A stretch of 64,000 nucleotides of DNA from Coriobacteriaceae bacterium (GTDB lineage: Bacteria > Actinomycetota > Coriobacteriia > Coriobacteriales > UMGS124): assembly GCA_019421015.1 (NCBI GenBank), contig JAHZGC010000006.1:62001-126000 (forward strand). Direction: 5' to 3'. The notes under the pieces are model-generated. The model searched no databases. It was not told the DNA's origin and saw only the letters and a list, made by a program, of their open reading frames with translations. Positions 25,904-35,267 of this stretch are shown here, one piece after another. Made by a program: the position numbers and the translations under genes. Position 1 is the stretch's first letter; every line of letters starts with the position of its first letter.

Positions 25904-28075
25904 TTACCGCGCCGCCCGCGCCAGCAGCACGCGCACCGTCGCGGGCGCATCTGCGGGGTCGGGCAGCGGCACGTGCAGCTCGTAGAGGACGTCCGGTGCC
26001 AGCTCGTCTTCCGGTGAGACCGCCGCTCCGGAGACGTCTGCCAGCGTGAAGGGCGTCTCACTCACGGTTAGTGCCCCGTCGTTGCCGCGCTCGAGCAGCA
26101 CCAGCTCGTTGGCCGTACCCTCCAGACCGTTTACCAAAAACGCGAGCTCGTCTGCGTCTTCCCAGCTGTCCACCCGGGCTGAGAGCAGGTAGCCCAGGGC
26201 CTGGGCACCCGTTCCCAACAGCGTCTCTACCTGTGCGTCGTCTACACGTTCGCGGACCATGCCGTCGATGTCGAGCGGCGCAGCACCGGCCCGTGCGAGC
26301 GCGGCAAAGCGGTCCTTGACGCTCACCATGGTCTGGGAGTTGGTGGGGCAGTAGAGCGTGTTGCCGTCGTTGGCCTGCATGATGCCCACGGCCGCGTTGT
26401 TGTAGGCCGGGTCGCTCGATACCGGCAGCCACAGGGCGGTCTCTCCGGTGTCGCGGTCAAGGGCGAAGAAGCCCCATGCGCCGGTCTCGAGGTCCTGCGT
26501 GTAGCCGTGGAAGTACCCGGTGGCCGTGGAGAGCTTGATCATCGAGGTGTCGCGCAGGTCGGCGCGGGTCCAGACGGTCTCGCAGCGGTAGGTGCCGTCC
26601 TCGTTGCGCAGCACGTCGACGCGGGTGACGCCGGGCATGAGGTAGCGCGAGCCCTCGGCGCGCCAGTTGGCGTCGTAGAGGTTGTCGTAGCTCTGCACCG
26701 ACGAGTCGGCCTGCGGGTCGAGCAGCTTGGGGCTGCCGGCGCCGAACCAGTTGCAGACCAGCACGATGGCCTGGTCGGGGCCCGCGCTGTAGACGCAGAT
26801 GGAGTTCTCGACCGAAACCACCACGTCGGGCCCCAGGTCGAGCACCGGCGTGCTTGCCACCACCTCTCCGCTGGCCAGCTCCACGGCGATGAGGTTCACG
26901 GGGTTGCGGTTGTCGGTGAACAGGGCGAGCTCGCCCGTGAGCGTGGGCGAGCTGCCGCCGCCCCAGGCCAGGCCAATACCGGTGATCTCGGAGCCCTCGG
27001 GGGGAAGCTTGGGGCCTTCGGTGTCGTAGGGCACCTCCCAGCGCACCTCGACGCCGCCCGCGCCGGCCCCGAGCAGATAACAGGCCTGGTTGGTGAGGAC
27101 CACGCAGCCCGCGCGGTGGCCGGCGATGCCGTTCTCGCAGTTCTCGCCCGGGTTGGGGTAGCGATGGTAGTGCAGGTAGGGGGCGGGGTCCTCGTCGCCG
27201 CCGTTCCCGGCAAGGGCCCGGTCGATGTAGGCGCGCTCCAGGTAGCCTGCAAAGCCCACGGCGCTTACGGCGGGATCGATGCGGAACCCGCCCGTGGTGA
27301 ACCACAGGTTGCCGTCGTAGTCGTAGACGATGCTCATGAGGTTGCGGTCCACGTCGTCGCCCACGGCGGCCAGCGCCGGAGAGACCACGTCCACGTCAAA
27401 GACCTTCTCGAAGAGCGACAACGGGGCGCCGGCCTCGTCGGTGGTGCGGAACATCGCCACGTGGCCGGTGTTGGTGGGCCCCACGAGGTTGTTGCGGGCG
27501 TCCACGAAGGAGTAGGAGATCTGGATGCCGTAGGGGGCGTCGGGCTCCTGGAAGGCGGGCATGTAGGATCCGGTCACCTCGAGGGTGGGACTCGTGAGGT
27601 CGCAGATGGCGATGCCGCCGGCGACCGAGGTGTCCCCGTCGGCAAGCACGCTGTAGGGGATGACCGCGTTGCCGCAGGCGTCGAAGTACAGGGCCGGCGG
27701 GCAGATGGGGCGCCCCTCGACGGTCTGCTCCACGATCTCGGGGTTGATGCCCAGGGGGACAGGCCGCGCGGTGACGTCGGAGTTGTAGACGTCGTTGTGG
27801 ATCATGGACTCGGCGGCCGGCAGGTAGGGGTTCTGCTCCAGGGCGAGCGGCGGGAGGGGGCGCGGGACCAGGGGTGTCGACGCGCTGGCGGCGCTGGCGG
27901 CCTCGGTGGCGGCCTGGTCGGCGCGCGCGGTGGCCGTTGGGCCGAGGAGGCGCGCGCTGGCGGCCGAGGCGCAGGCGAGCGCCGAGAGGGCGAGCATCGA
28001 GCGCCGCGTGAGCGCGGGGGAGGAGGGCATGGAGGCCTTGGGTGCCGCGGGGGTCATGGGTGTCATGGGGGTCAT
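25904..28075 (-). CDS. Tat-exported protein of unknown function, probable beta-propeller
   Basis: The protein has 723 aa. The start with three MTP repeats is chosen because AAGGGA lies eight bases upstream. A twin-arginine signal TRRSMLALSALACASAASA predicts export of a folded, perhaps cofactor-containing protein. The mature part is rich in beta-strand and turn patterns (VVYDYDGNLWFTTGG-like segments, repeated Gly/Asp turns), with motifs HNDVYNSDV and HYHRYPNPGENCENGIAGHR. It was not assigned to a family; a propeller-type lyase, lactonase or sulfotransferase-like enzyme is possible. It appears monocistronic and ends in a strong hairpin. Confidence 0.55.
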   Translation of the reverse strand: MTPMTPMTPAAPKASMPSSPALTRRSMLALSALACASAASARLLGPTATARADQAATEAASAASASTPLVPRPLPPLALEQNPYLPAAESMIHNDVYNSDVTARPVPLGINPEIVEQTVEGRPICPPALYFDACGNAVIPYSVLADGDTSVAGGIAICDLTSPTLEVTGSYMPAFQEPDAPYGIQISYSFVDARNNLVGPTNTGHVAMFRTTDEAGAPLSLFEKVFDVDVVSPALAAVGDDVDRNLMSIVYDYDGNLWFTTGGFRIDPAVSAVGFAGYLERAYIDRALAGNGGDEDPAPYLHYHRYPNPGENCENGIAGHRAGCVVLTNQACYLLGAGAGGVEVRWEVPYDTEGPKLPPEGSEITGIGLAWGGGSSPTLTGELALFTDNRNPVNLIAVELASGEVVASTPVLDLGPDVVVSVENSICVYSAGPDQAIVLVCNWFGAGSPKLLDPQADSSVQSYDNLYDANWRAEGSRYLMPGVTRVDVLRNEDGTYRCETVWTRADLRDTSMIKLSTATGYFHGYTQDLETGAWGFFALDRDTGETALWLPVSSDPAYNNAAVGIMQANDGNTLYCPTNSQTMVSVKDRFAALARAGAAPLDIDGMVRERVDDAQVETLLGTGAQALGYLLSARVDSWEDADELAFLVNGLEGTANELVLLERGNDGALTVSETPFTLADVSGAAVSPEDELAPDVLYELHVPLPDPADAPATVRVLLARAAR

Positions 28076-28189
28076 GGGAGTCGTCCCTTCTCGTAGGGGT
28101 ATGGCGCGCATGGTACACCATCGGGGGCAGGGAAGATGCGGGGCGCGCCCCTGCGAGCCCAAAACCGAGGCGGGGCCGGGCGCTTGACG

Positions 28190-28228
28190 AAATAGGAAAA
28201 AATAGGAAAGAATAGGAAAAAAAAGAAA
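28190..28228. repeat. AATAGGAAA repeat tract
   Basis: Three near-perfect copies of AATAGGAAAR in a purine-rich, AT-rich stretch lie about 60 bp before the ATPase gene at 28290. They resemble the complement of the CTATTT tract that precedes the paralogous ATPase gene at 7330. Confidence 0.5.
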
Positions 28229-28289
28229 ACCCTCCGGCTCCGTGGTGCCGACGCGCGGCATCCCGGTGCCCTAATCCCAGGAGGAATCC

Positions 28290-29408
28290 ATGGCATACGA
28301 CCCCATATTCTCCCCTTCGTTTGGTAACCGGCCCAGCTACCTGGTGGGGCGCAACGACATCATCGATGGCTTTCTGGTGGGCTTGGCCAGCGCCCCCGGC
28401 AATCGCGAACGGGCGCTTGTGTTGTTGGGCCAAAGAGGCAGCGGAAAAACAGTCCTGTTGTGGGAGCTGGGCGACCGCGCCGCCGACGCGGGTTTTGTGG
28501 TGGCCTCGCCCACCGTCACTTCCCAGAACATGCTCGAGCGTATTGTGGAGAAGCTCCAGGATCAGGGTGAGCAGTACCTCAGGCACAAACAACATGCAGC
28601 GCATCTGAGTGGGGCGAACGTGGGTGCCTTTGGGTTCTCGGCTGGCCTTCAGTTTGATCGAGAAACCCGCGAGGTCACAAGCCCCCAGCATAGGCTGACG
28701 CAGATAGCCCGCGAGCTTACCCGGCAGGGGACCGGCGTGCTGATTCTGGTCGACGAACTGCAGGCGAACTCGCCCGAGACGCGCGACCTGGTAAGCACCT
28801 ATCAGGAGCTGGTGGGCGAGCGACTGAATGTGGCCATGGTTATGGCGGGGTTGCCGGGCGCGGTGTCGGCCACGCTCAACGACCGCGTGCTGACCTTTTT
28901 GAACCGGGCCCGGAAGGTGCGGCTGGAGCCGTTGCGCTTTGGCGACGTGGACGGTTTCTTCGAGCGATCGTTTGACCAGGTGGGCCTTTTGGTGGAGACG
29001 GAGATGCGCCAGATGGCCGCCCGTGCCACCCAGGGGTCGCCGTATCTCATGCAGCTGGTAGGCCATAACCTTGTGAGCCGCTCGCCCGTTGGAGGCGCTG
29101 TCGATGCGTCGGTTCTCGACCAAGCGCTCCAGGCTTCTCAGGAAGATTTCGAGAACGACGTCTGCCGCACGACGCTCGCGGCCCTCTCTGAGCGCGACGG
29201 GGATTTTCTAGCCGCCATGGCCCAGGACTCGGACCCGTCAAAAACTGCCGAGATCGCCCAACGCATGGGCGTGACGGTCGACTACGCTCAGAAGTACCGC
29301 AAGCGGCTCATTGATGCCGGCGTCATCGTTGCCGCCCGTCGCGGCGAGGTGGCGTTCGACGTACCGTTTATGGCCGACTACCTGCGCAGAGTCTCTGGCG
29401 ACGAGTAG
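28290..29408 (+). CDS. AAA ATPase with C-terminal winged helix, paralogue of 7330
   Basis: The protein has 372 aa. The lead-in YDPIFSPSFGNRPSYLVGR, Walker A GQRGSGKT (47-54), Walker B LILVDELQ and the sensor-like MAGLPGAV match the gene at 7330 in order and spacing. The C-terminus (MGVTVDYAQKYRKRLIDAGVI...VPFMADYLRR) is a winged helix. AGGAGG precedes the ATG. This resembles Orc1/Cdc6-type ATPases; whether it acts in DNA binding or stress response is unknown. It ends against a shared hairpin with the convergent CPBP gene. Confidence 0.78.
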   Translation: MAYDPIFSPSFGNRPSYLVGRNDIIDGFLVGLASAPGNRERALVLLGQRGSGKTVLLWELGDRAADAGFVVASPTVTSQNMLERIVEKLQDQGEQYLRHKQHAAHLSGANVGAFGFSAGLQFDRETREVTSPQHRLTQIARELTRQGTGVLILVDELQANSPETRDLVSTYQELVGERLNVAMVMAGLPGAVSATLNDRVLTFLNRARKVRLEPLRFGDVDGFFERSFDQVGLLVETEMRQMAARATQGSPYLMQLVGHNLVSRSPVGGAVDASVLDQALQASQEDFENDVCRTTLAALSERDGDFLAAMAQDSDPSKTAEIAQRMGVTVDYAQKYRKRLIDAGVIVAARRGEVAFDVPFMADYLRRVSGDE

Positions 29409-29470
29409 GTAACGAGTGATGGCGAGCGCGCTGGCCGATTAGCGGGAAAGCCAAGCAAAACCCCGTGGCG

Positions 29471-29513
29471 GAGAAGTCCCCGAAGGTTCGAAGCTGGACC
29501 TTGGGGGCTTCTC
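29471..29513. terminator. bidirectional hairpin with GAGAAG stem
   Basis: GAGAAGTCCCCGAAGG (29471-29486) pairs with CCTTGGGGGCTTCTC (29499-29513) with minor mismatches. It lies between the convergent ATPase and CPBP genes. Confidence 0.55.
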
Positions 29514-29536
29514 GGATGCGGAGGCCCGAACGAACG

Positions 29537-30376
29537 CTAGTCGCATCCGCGGTACTCCGGCAGCCGCCCAATGTGCCCGCGCCCAAAGAACAGCTTGCGG
29601 TGGGTGGCCACCACCAGCGCGGCGGCCAGCGCCACGAAGGCGGTCTCGATGAGCTTGGTCTCGGGCGTGAAGGCGATCTTCTCCTGGCAGGTGTTCACGA
29701 ACAGGTGGAACACCATGCTCGCCAGCATGCTGCGCTCGCTCGCCGCGTAGACCCAGGTGGTGATGAACCCCAGGAACACCACGCTCACTAAAAAGTTGAG
29801 CGCGTAGGGCCAGCCCAGCTCGGCCAGCCCCGCCTGGTAGCTGCCCTCGACCCAGAACAGCGGCAGGTGCCACAGGCCCCAGACGGCCCCGAACCACAGC
29901 GACTCCGCGAACCAGGTGCACCGCTGGGCGATGGCGTCCTCGCCGTAGCCGCGCCAGGCGACCTCCTCGATCACCGACGCCACCACGATGGTGGCGAGCG
30001 CCGAGGCCCCCGATATCGAGAACGAGAAACCCTCGGTAAAGGCAAACTGGCTGGTAGGCTGGCCGAAGAGCAGCGACGTGGCCAGGGAGAGGCCCGCCAC
30101 CGCGAGGAAGAGCGCCACGGCCGCCGCCACGCTGCCCCACCGCACCCGGCGGAACGAGAGCATCTTCTGGAGAAAGTCCCGCCGCAGGGGGCGGCTCCCC
30201 GATGTCGCGACGAACCCCACCGCGATGACCGCCGGGGAGCACAGTCCGCACAGCATGAGTGCGAGGGCGACGTCGGACGACCCGAGCTGGGCGGTGGGGA
30301 TCCAGAACGCCCAGGTGGCCGCGAAGGCCAGGAGGTAGAACAGGAAGGGGCGGTAGCGGTACGGCGTGTTCGTCAT
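29537..30376 (-). CDS. CPBP family intramembrane metalloprotease
   Basis: The protein has 279 aa with about eight hydrophobic segments. The catalytic motifs are present: EEVAWRG (Glu137, Glu138, Arg142), WGLWH (His170), and a further His in the VFHLFVN segment. CPBP (Abi/CAAX) proteases cleave within the membrane and often serve in bacteriocin self-immunity or peptide maturation. The start MTNTPYRYRP is chosen because hydrophobic sequence begins right after it; its ribosome site is weak, and the frame is open to 30574. Confidence 0.85.
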   Translation of the reverse strand: MTNTPYRYRPFLFYLLAFAATWAFWIPTAQLGSSDVALALMLCGLCSPAVIAVGFVATSGSRPLRRDFLQKMLSFRRVRWGSVAAAVALFLAVAGLSLATSLLFGQPTSQFAFTEGFSFSISGASALATIVVASVIEEVAWRGYGEDAIAQRCTWFAESLWFGAVWGLWHLPLFWVEGSYQAGLAELGWPYALNFLVSVVFLGFITTWVYAASERSMLASMVFHLFVNTCQEKIAFTPETKLIETAFVALAAALVVATHRKLFFGRGHIGRLPEYRGCD

Positions 30377-30703
30377 GGTAAGCCTGCCAACATGAGTGAG
30401 TGGGCGTTGTGCGACGGCAGTGAGTGCGGGGCCGACGGCTTGGGGGCGCTCCGCGTTCGGGGCGATGGCTGAATTGGCAGATAGCGCCGCATGATCGGGG
30501 TTCTGGATAGGCTCGCCGGGCTCTGGCGTCGCCTGCGTCTCAGTAAGGGGAGAAGCCCTTGGAGGTGTGGTCATCTCTGAACTGGGACTTTGCTGGTTTG
30601 CTGGTCACCGATGGTCAGCGGATTCCTGTAGGCAGGCGTTCGGGTCCTTGGTTTGCCTATCCAGAAGGGGGTTTCTGCGGAAGTATCTGGGATTGGGGCG
30701 ATT
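30377..30703. other. gap of 327 bp without a recognised gene
   Basis: This lies upstream of the CPBP gene and after the XRE regulator gene, both on the minus strand. The CPBP frame stays open to 30574, but the residues are Pro/Ala-rich and without a ribosome site. A plus-strand ORF at 30559-30744 has neither a ribosome site nor recognisable sequence. I see no repeat or clear promoter. Confidence 0.4.
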
Positions 30704-31738
30704 CTAGAGCCCTCGCGTCTCCTGTAGCGCGGCCGTTATCGTGAGCTCGCTGCGCATGCCGTTGAGCTCAACCAGCGGCACGTCGCTTGCGGGAGCGCTG
30801 GCCTCGGTGACGCCCTCTTTGACCAGGATTCGGTTGCCAAGGCCTTTGACCTGGCCAAACACCTGCGTTTGGGGAGGCACCAGGAGTGTCGACGTGCCGT
30901 GCAGCTGGTTTACGTCAAGGCGCGGGGGCAGGCCGGCAGGGCATTCGACGAGCAGGTCGGCGTTACAGTCGATCTCGACATGGGCGTTTACGTTGTCGAG
31001 CACTACCCGGTGCAGCCGGCCGCCCAGCTCTATGTCGAGCGGTTCCGCGCGTTCGAGGGCCTGGGGGTCGCGGTCGATGGCTGCGGCGATACCGTCTGCC
31101 AAGCTGGCACCGTTGACGCCTGCGGGGTTGCTGGCCTTCTCTCCCAGGTCGCATACCACGAGGTCGTCGGCGTTCGCGGAGAGCTCCACGTGGAGCAGCA
31201 GGCTTGCGGGAATGCCGAGCTCTATATCGAGGTTCTCGCGCGCCTCGGTCTCGGTGGCGCCGTTGCGGCGGTACACGTCGACGTCGGTGTTTTCGCGGTT
31301 GTCGTCGACGCGCACCTTGAAGCGCGAGGCCACGTCGTTGCGGCCTGGCATCGAGAGCTGCACCCGGAGCTTCTCGCCCGCTATGCCGCGCAACAGCACC
31401 CGGCGTGCGCCGCCCAGGTTGATGTCGTAGTGCTTGGGTCGGTCGATGTCGTACTCGGTGCGGCTTGTGCCGGGGGCATCGCGGGCCCAACTGTCGAGAG
31501 CGGTGTCGAGCCGGGCCTCGTCGGCGGCAGCGGGGTCGCCTGGCGTGCGGCCCAGCAGCTCGTCGAGGGTGAGGCCAAAGGCGTCGGCCAGGGCCAGCAG
31601 GTTGTCGACGTCGGGCACCCCGGCGCCCGTCTCCCATTTGGTGACCGCCTGACGCGACACATGCAGCCGCTCGGCTAACGCCTCCTGCGACATCCCACGT
31701 TCGGCTCGCAGCTCGCGGATCTTCTCTGCCAGGGTCAT
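30704..31738 (-). CDS. XRE family regulator with C-terminal beta domain
   Basis: The protein has 344 aa. Residues 1-65 are a Cro/CI-type helix-turn-helix (MSQEALAERLHVSRQAVTKWETG). The rest has short beta-strands alternating with Asp/Asn turns (KHYDINLGGARRVLLRGIAG, ENLDIELGIPASLLLHVEL, LDIELGGRLHRVVLDNVNA). This looks like the adhesin-like beta-solenoid (DUF4097-type) domain found in cell-envelope stress proteins. GAGGAGG precedes MTLAEKIREL. It may regulate the CPBP gene downstream. Confidence 0.8.
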   Translation of the reverse strand: MTLAEKIRELRAERGMSQEALAERLHVSRQAVTKWETGAGVPDVDNLLALADAFGLTLDELLGRTPGDPAAADEARLDTALDSWARDAPGTSRTEYDIDRPKHYDINLGGARRVLLRGIAGEKLRVQLSMPGRNDVASRFKVRVDDNRENTDVDVYRRNGATETEARENLDIELGIPASLLLHVELSANADDLVVCDLGEKASNPAGVNGASLADGIAAAIDRDPQALERAEPLDIELGGRLHRVVLDNVNAHVEIDCNADLLVECPAGLPPRLDVNQLHGTSTLLVPPQTQVFGQVKGLGNRILVKEGVTEASAPASDVPLVELNGMRSELTITAALQETRGL

Positions 31739-31984
31739 GGTCCTCGGACCTCCTCGGTCGGCGTTCGTTGGGCACCGATGGTAGCCCAACTTGGGGACGT
31801 ATGCCCAGCAACGGGAGGCGGCAACGGGCGAAAAGCCATGCTACGCTGCGTGGCATAGGGGGTGGAGCTGCGTTTTTAGCCAAGCATCGGCAGCCGGCGC
31901 AGCGGCGGAGCAGGTTAGGGTTACGCCTGCCAGGGCGGGCTCGGCGACAAGGGACCGGTGTCAAAGTTGCTCTCAAAGGCGGAT

Positions 31985-32070
31985 GGGCTCTCTATGGGAG
32001 CCCACGCTGCAGGCGGGAGGGGTGAGGTTATACTTTGCTCAACTTTTCTGACTCAACTTTTTTGAGCAAA
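31985..32070. promoter_or_regulatory. inverted repeats in the XRE/reductase divergent promoter
   Basis: GGGCTC/GAGCCC (31985-32003) forms a small hairpin. TTTGCTCAA (32034-32042) and TTGAGCAAA (32062-32070) are perfect inverted copies 19 bp apart. They are candidate operators for the reductase gene at 32269. The remainder of the 530-bp gap 31739-32268 shows no gene. Confidence 0.35.
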
Positions 32071-32268
32071 GGAATCCGCCGCCATGGGGTTTGTTGGAAG
32101 AGTGCCCATCCCATAAACAAACCTGATGGCCCCCATAAACGCGCCTCGCTGGTAGTCGAACAATCCCTATTTCTACGATAGTCCCCTGCGCTTCTATTGT
32201 GGCGGCAAGCCCGGAATCACAAGGCCGGGGAGGGATCGACACAAGGGGTCGACGAAAGGGGTATCGAG

Positions 32269-34197
32269 ATGAACACCACGAGGCGCGGGTTTCTCAAGGC
32301 GGCGGGCGTGACGACTCTGCTGGGGGCTGTGCCTGCCATGGGGGCGGCCCAGGAGGCCGATCAGGTTTGGGACGCTTCCTTCGACGTCGTCGTCATGGGC
32401 TTTGGCTTTGCGGGCGCCTCGGCTGCAGTGAATGCGGCAGAGGCCGGGGCAGACGTCCTGCTGATCGACAAGGCCCCGCTCGACATGGAGGGCGGTAACT
32501 CGCGCTACTGCGCGCAGCTGTGCCTCTCCATCAAGCCCGAGGACCGCGAAGACGCCATCACCTACTACAAGAACCTCCGCGGCCGCTACGACGACCAGAG
32601 CGACGAGGTGATCGAGGCCATCGTCGACGGCCTCTCCATGAACCGCCAGTGGCTGGTGGACCACGGCATGCCCGAGGAGGACATCATCTCGATGCCGTTC
32701 CCGGAGTACCCGGAGTTTGAGGGATCGCAGGCCGCTACCGCCATTCTTTACAAGGGATCGTGGCTTTCGCAGCTCTACCAGTTCATGCACCCGCTGGCCC
32801 TTACCACGCCGGGCGTTGCCTTCTGGCCGGCATGCGCAGCCGTGGAGCTGGTGCAGGAGGGGGAGAACCGCGCTGTCACGGGCGTCGTCGTGGAGCACGA
32901 TGGCGAGCCCTACCGCATCCAGGCGCGCAACGGCGTGGTCATGGCCTGCGGCGGGTTTGAGAACAACCAGCAGATGCTCCAGAACTTTGTGCAGCAGCCG
33001 GGTGCCTATGCCAAGGGCGCGCACTTCAACACCGGCGACGGCGTGAAGATGGCCATCAAGGCCGGGGCCGACCTATGGCACATGAGTACGCTGTCGGGCG
33101 CCGATGTGAACTTCATCGACCCCCAGACCGGCATCGCCGCCGGCTACGCCTTGACGAGCGCCACGCCCACCAACTACTGCACCGCGTTCACGCGTCTGAG
33201 CGCCATCGTGGTGGGCGGCGACGGTACGCGCTTCATGAACGAGGCGTACTTTCCCCGCCACGGCCACATCTCCTACGGAGGAACCTATAGGAGCATGCTG
33301 GTGCCTGACAACGCCTGGTGCGTGTTCGACGAGGCGGCGCGCCAGGCCGGCAAGGGCTACCATAGCTGGAGCGACGGCATGGTGGATGAGATCGAGAAGG
33401 GCTGGGTCCTCAAAGCCGACACCCTTGAGGAGCTTGCCGGTCTTACGGGAATAAGCCCCGAAGGCCTGGCGGCCACGGTTGCCCAGTATAACGGGTTCTG
33501 CGCCGACGGAGCCGACCCGGTCTGCGGCCGTTCGGCGGAGTTCTTGACCCCCATCGGCGACGGTCCCTACTATGCCTTCGAGGTGCGCCCCACCAACACC
33601 AACACCCAGGGCGGTGCGCGCCGCGACACCGCCTGCCGTGTGCTCGACGTCGACGGCAACCCCATCCCGCACCTCTACAGCGCCGGCGAGTTCGGCTCGT
33701 TCTACGCCGACATCTACAACGGCGGCGGCAACGTGGGCGAGTGCATCTTCACCGGCATCATCGCCGGTAAGGCTGCCGCCGAGCCCAAGGACGACGCGGC
33801 GTCGGCCGCCGTGGTCGCCGCTCAGCCGGTGGACTTCTCCCAGACGCGGCCCGAGTTCGAGCCTGCGAGCGACGCCGAGCGCGTTGGCGTGGCTACCGGC
33901 ATCGGCGGCGACCTCGTGGTGAAGGTTGTGCTCGACGGCGACGCCATCTCGGCGGTCGAGGTCCTGTACGACCACGAGACGCCCAACATCGGCAGCAAGG
34001 CCATCGAGCGCATCGCGGCCGACATCGTGGCCTCTCAGCAGACGGTCGTCGACATCCTCGCGGGTGCCACGGTTATCTCCTACGCCATGATTAACGCCGT
34101 CAACGACGCCTTGGGCACGGGTATCGTCGTTGGCCCCGAGACCGACCTTGAGGAGCTGGAGGCCTCGCGCAAGGCCTCCGTTGACCAGATCGACTAG
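32269..34197 (+). CDS. Tat-exported FAD/FMN-dependent reductase
   Basis: The protein has 642 aa. A twin-arginine signal (RR at 5-6) and an FAD Rossmann motif VVVMGFGFAGASAAVNAAEAG are followed by a FAD_binding_2 domain with NGGGNVGECIFTGIIAGK near its end. A C-terminal FMN_bind-like domain ends in AGATVIS (about 598-604). The usual SGATxT is altered so that Ser replaces the flavinylated Thr, which may affect covalent FMN. It is distinct from the trio at 77, 5036 and 42815. AAAGGGG precedes the ATG. A LysR gene follows on the same strand. Confidence 0.88.
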   Translation: MNTTRRGFLKAAGVTTLLGAVPAMGAAQEADQVWDASFDVVVMGFGFAGASAAVNAAEAGADVLLIDKAPLDMEGGNSRYCAQLCLSIKPEDREDAITYYKNLRGRYDDQSDEVIEAIVDGLSMNRQWLVDHGMPEEDIISMPFPEYPEFEGSQAATAILYKGSWLSQLYQFMHPLALTTPGVAFWPACAAVELVQEGENRAVTGVVVEHDGEPYRIQARNGVVMACGGFENNQQMLQNFVQQPGAYAKGAHFNTGDGVKMAIKAGADLWHMSTLSGADVNFIDPQTGIAAGYALTSATPTNYCTAFTRLSAIVVGGDGTRFMNEAYFPRHGHISYGGTYRSMLVPDNAWCVFDEAARQAGKGYHSWSDGMVDEIEKGWVLKADTLEELAGLTGISPEGLAATVAQYNGFCADGADPVCGRSAEFLTPIGDGPYYAFEVRPTNTNTQGGARRDTACRVLDVDGNPIPHLYSAGEFGSFYADIYNGGGNVGECIFTGIIAGKAAAEPKDDAASAAVVAAQPVDFSQTRPEFEPASDAERVGVATGIGGDLVVKVVLDGDAISAVEVLYDHETPNIGSKAIERIAADIVASQQTVVDILAGATVISYAMINAVNDALGTGIVVGPETDLEELEASRKASVDQID

Positions 34198-34322
34198 CGG
34201 TTTAAGGCGGCCTGCTTTCGGTGATAGAATCGGCCTCGGAGAGTTTCGGGGCCGATTCCTCGTTTGGCATGCCGTTCTGGGTGTGCCTTGGTATGACGCC
34301 CGTGGCCGTGCGAGGAGGCGTC

Positions 34323-35230
34323 GTGGATACCCGGTATCTCAAGGAGTTCGTCGAGCTTTCGAGGCGCCTCAACTTCACCTCTACGGCGAAGGCCCTCAAC
34401 CTGTCGCAGCCTTCTCTCTCCAACCATGTGAAGGCGCTCGAACGGGAGCTCGGCACGCGCATCATCGAGCGGCTGGCGGCCAGGCGCGCCTCACGGCGTC
34501 GGGGCGCCTGTTTCTCGAGACGGCAAACACCGTGCTCAAGGCGCTGGGGGACTGCGAGGCCAGGATTGCAGAGCTCGAGCACCAAACTCAAGGACGCGTG
34601 CTGGTCCGTACGCCGCGCAACGAGTTCTCGCGCCCGCTTCTGCCCTATGTGCAGCGGTATCGCGAAACTCACCCCCTCGTCGAGGTGGTGCTTTTGCCCT
34701 GGATCGACACCGATGGCGCGGCCGACGTGGAGTCGGGCGATGTCGACATCGCGTTCTACGGCCCTCAGAATCCCGATGACGGAGGGGATGGCAGGGGAGT
34801 TTCCTTTGTGCCCTTTATGCAGGAGCACTGCTTTGTATGGGCCGATGCGCACGATTCCGTTGCCGGCGACGAACGGTCGGTAGAGCAGCTCGAAGGCCGG
34901 ACCTTTGTGATTCCCGCGAATCAAAAGCGCACATCGTGGATCTCGACCTACGAGGAGTTCTCGCGGGTGTGCGGGGTACGCGTGAACGTCGTCGAGCGGT
35001 ACTGCGACTCGCTGGAGGACCTGCTTATGTCCCGGGTTGCCTCCGACGAGCTTGTTCTGTGCGGCGAGGGGCTGAGCTCGATGTTCGCCTTCTCCTGCCG
35101 CGCCGACAGGGTGCTGATCGACTTCGATCCGCCCATCGTGCTTGCCCAGACGGTGGCCTACCGGTCTGATCCGTTGAACCCGGCGGTCGAGAGCCTTATG
35201 CGCTATCTGCGGGCGCGGTTTGGCGAATAG
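34323..35230 (+). pseudogene. LysR family regulator, frameshifted
   Basis: The GTG start at 34323 has AGGAGG upstream. The first frame encodes a LysR helix-turn-helix (LNFTSTAKALNLSQPSLSNHVKALE) and reaches TRIIER. The match then resumes in another frame at GGQARLTASGRLFLE and continues through a full substrate-binding domain to 35230. The shift lies at 34467-34481. Corrected, the protein would be about 302 aa. It follows the reductase gene at 32269 and would be its regulator. The indel may be a sequencing error. Confidence 0.8.
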
Positions 35231-35267
35231 CGGGCTAGTGGTCTGAGAGTTTGTGTAAGGGGGATCC

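Noticed and set aside
30559..30744. Small plus-strand ORF of 61 aa
   Set aside because: No ribosome site, no known motif, and it overlaps the end of the XRE regulator.
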